64,000 nt of DNA, from NCBI GenBank assembly GCA_963921195.1, contig OY992538.1:58022852-58086851 (forward strand). The letters are read 5' to 3'. Of the stretch, positions 61,900 to 64,000 are shown one piece after another. Position 1 is the first letter of the stretch. Each line of letters begins with the position of its first letter. The position numbers were made by a program, and so were the translations under genes. This DNA is from Pegoplata infirma. Taxonomy: Eukaryota; Arthropoda; Insecta; Diptera; Anthomyiidae. The notes beneath the pieces were generated by a model. That model worked only from the letters and a program-made list of their open reading frames with translations. It made no database searches and was not told the origin of the DNA.

Positions 61900-62870
61900 T
61901 GTGTGTGAAAAAAAAGGTTTGTACTTGTTTAAATATCATTTTGTATCTAATACTGTTCGCATGTTTACACCTGTAGTCGAATAAAAACATTTTGTAATTC
62001 TAGGTTATGTGAAACATAACAAAATATTTGAGGTGTCCTTACATTTTCGTTCATAACTTTGATCGAGGATCACAAATACATTATTTTATTGGGTCCAAGA
62101 CCGATATTTCGATGAATTTTAAAAGAGGTTTATAAAACGTTTTATCGAATAGCCTAAAAGGGGGATCTCATCTATTTTAGGGACAAAAACAAAAAACAGC
62201 AACACCAAATGAAAACATGCAATATCTTTTTTGGAAAATATATCGCTTTTAAAAAAGAGAATTCCATATATAAAATTCATCAAGAAAGAGACAGAGCAAG
62301 ACAGAGAGTTAAATATTCAAATGTAAAAATATTTGAGTATAAATTTTTATTATGGATTTACAAATCGTAAGTGGGGTGATTATCTGTATCTGTTAAAATG
62401 TAGAGGAGTTAGTAAGATGCAATATAAATGATGGACGAATGGATGGATAGAAGGAAGGTGTGTGTAGTCTGCTTTAATTGCAGTAATGTATTTTAAAAAT
62501 GTGTTCATTTAAAAAAAAAGAATACAATTTAAAAACGGCAGAAAAATAAATCTAAGTATAAAAATATGATTAAAGTAAGACGAAGAACAAAAACAAACAA
62601 TACACTATTACTTTTGTTGTTGTTGATTTTAATGGAGGTGGATGGTTGGTTGGTTGGTTGGAGGGGACTACCGATAACCGACCAAGACTAATACAAACAA
62701 GTTAATAATAAAATAAATATTACTTACAAATACACAAACAGAAAATAAAAGCGCGCTAAAGAATGACTAAATAAATGTCTGTCTACATGTTTGTATTTTT
62801 GGTTTTTCAATTTTTTCATACGTTGACTGGTTAGAGTTGCCATTTGCGAGATTTACATATATTGAAGGGG
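61900..62870. other. INE-1-like fragment, then unassigned upstream sequence
   Basis: 61900-62130 carries minus-oriented INE-1-like blocks (GTTATGTGAAACATAAC, TTACATTTTCGTTCATAACT, GACCGATATTTCGATGAAT). 62130-62870 has GGTTGGTTGGTTGG at about 62644-62660 and otherwise no repeat termini. It could include the Sin3A promoter, but I see no convincing core element. Confidence 0.4.
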
Positions 62871-63305
62871 AAAACAAGTAAAATTTTTTTTTAAAAAAAC
62901 AAGCAAAGAAGTTAAATTCGCCCGTGCCGAATGTATTAATACCCTCCATAGTGTAAAAAAGTTTATTTGCAAAAAAAATATTTTTTTTTTGAAAAAAAAA
63001 TTATTGGTGAAAAAAAAAATTATTGGTGAAAAAAAAAATTCGGTGATTTTTTTTTTTTTTAAATATGTTTGTTCTTGTTTAAATACCATTCGGTGATCAA
63101 TTCTGTTCACATGTGTCAACCAGAAGACGAACTTTAGCATTTTGTATTTTTAGGTTATGTTGAATGTACCCAAATTTTCTTTCATAACTTTTGAACCGCA
63201 GAACCGATTTTGCTCAATCGCAATACCAAACTGCTTATGGCAACAACAAGTAAATATGCTAAGTCTTAGTCATATCTTTGGCCGTGATCACCAAGTGGAG
63301 GGTAT
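62871..63305 (-). mobile_element. INE-1-like copy, minus orientation
   Basis: AACAAGTAAAATTTTTTTTT, the tip TTAAATTCGCCCGTGCCGAA, AATACCCTCCATAGTG at the left; AACTTTTGAACCGCAGAACC and GTGGAGGGTATAAC at the right. Same structure as 24838-25440 in reverse. Confidence 0.7.
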
Positions 63306-63317
63306 AACAAAATTAAA

Positions 63318-63600
63318 AAAAAAAAAAACAAGGAAAAAAGTTAAATTCGGCCTTGCCGAATGTAGTAATACCCTCCACAAGATTATTGAAAAAAAACTTT
63401 ATTTAAAAGGAAATTACTTTTGAAAAAAAAAAAAAATTCAAAAAAATTTCCGCAAAAAAAAATTTTAGGTAAAAAAAAAAATCCGCGATTTTTTTCTTTT
63501 TTTGTCAAAAAATATGTTCCTACTTGTTTAAATACCATTTGGTTTTCAATTACGTTCACATATGTCAACCAGCAGCCGAATAAAAGCATTTTGTATTTTT
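63318..63600 (-). mobile_element. INE-1-like copy, minus orientation, interrupted
   Basis: Starts AAACAAGGAAAAAAGTTAAA with a perfect tip hairpin (TTCGGCC/TTGCCGAA), AATACCCTCCACAAG, and runs to GCATTTTGTATTTTTC. There it is cut by the ACCAATACC-rich element at about 63601. Confidence 0.7.
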
Positions 63601-63850
63601 CAATGATGGGTACCAATACCTTTTCGATACCAATACCCGTTAATACCAATTCAAATTGAAAACCAATACCAATTAAAAACCAATACCTTTATTTGTGCGA
63701 TACCAATACCGATAAAAAACCAATATCAATTCCCCACTACCAATACCAATTAAAAACCAATACTTTTATTCTTCAAAACCAATACCAATAAAAAACCAAT
63801 ACCAATTCATTTTTTTCTACTTTCGTATCGGTTTTGTTTCGGTTTTTTGT
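63601..63850. mobile_element. MITE end built of ACCAATACC repeats
   Basis: Begins CAATGATGGGTACCAATACC and holds more than a dozen ACCAATACC or ACCAATTAAAA motifs to about 63815. It interrupts an INE-1-like copy. The other terminus is not seen by the window edge, so the class and target duplication are unknown; the layout matches the hAT-like MITEs with subterminal arrays. Confidence 0.55.
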
Positions 63851-64000
63851 ATTCTTATTTTCGTTTGTTTTAATTATGAATTCAAACATTTTCTTTCCAT
63901 CACATTATTGGGTTTTACCTGACTTACGATTTGCTAAAGATGTTCACAAAAGATGTTACATCGATCAGTAATCGTTTGCATGCGATGTCACATAACAAAA
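63851..64000. other. Unassigned sequence at window edge
   Basis: Ordinary-complexity sequence with no identifiable feature, possibly the rest of the element begun at 63601. Confidence 0.3.

Overview
The window is AT-rich, intron-bearing and packed with transposons, as expected of a higher (calyptrate-like) fly genome. The evidence is the dipteran character of the two host genes, a copia-type LTR retrotransposon with a methionine-tRNA-type primer site, and many copies of a Helentron-associated element resembling Drosophila INE-1/DINE-1. The species cannot be fixed from the sequence alone.

Layout. (1) 1-864, + strand: the last three coding exons visible here of a CLC-7-type chloride/proton exchanger (fly ClC-b), with a poly(A) signal at 918. 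(2) 865-16391: an intergenic transposon layer cake. It holds INE-1-like copies, a three-level nest of fold-back elements (3465-6836), a 5.2-kb fold-back body built of tandem ~500-bp hairpin satellite units (7072-12320), and several non-autonomous hAT-like elements with 8-bp target duplications. (3) 18991-60517, - strand: a complete 11-exon coding region for the Sin3A corepressor (2244 residues by my assembly). PAH1, PAH2, PAH3, the HDAC-interaction region and the C-terminal Sin3 domain are all recovered and every intron junction keeps the frame. The gene lies tail to tail with ClC-b. (4) 60518-64000: probable 5'UTR and upstream sequence with more INE-1-like debris and a minisatellite-like element cut by the window edge.

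Sin3A introns are of two kinds: four tiny ones (62-73 nt) and six of 2.5-14.6 kb filled with mobile DNA. Intron 7 carries an apparently full-length, recent copia-like element (38796-43260) with identical-looking 196-bp LTRs, an uninterrupted 1300-codon polyprotein and a 5-bp target duplication. Other introns hold a tRNA-derived SINE, relics of a mariner transposase and of a non-LTR reverse transcriptase, a Helitron-like candidate, and many MITEs.

The most unusual material is a set of TA-flanked elements (19704-20374, 20485-21033, 30180-30618). Their bodies are arrays of 20-21-bp units arranged as mirror-image arms, so that transcription would give hairpins of up to about 300 bp. A second theme is that many unrelated hAT-like MITEs here each carry their own short motif repeated just inside the termini. 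I see no CRISPR array, rRNA gene or free-standing tRNA gene.
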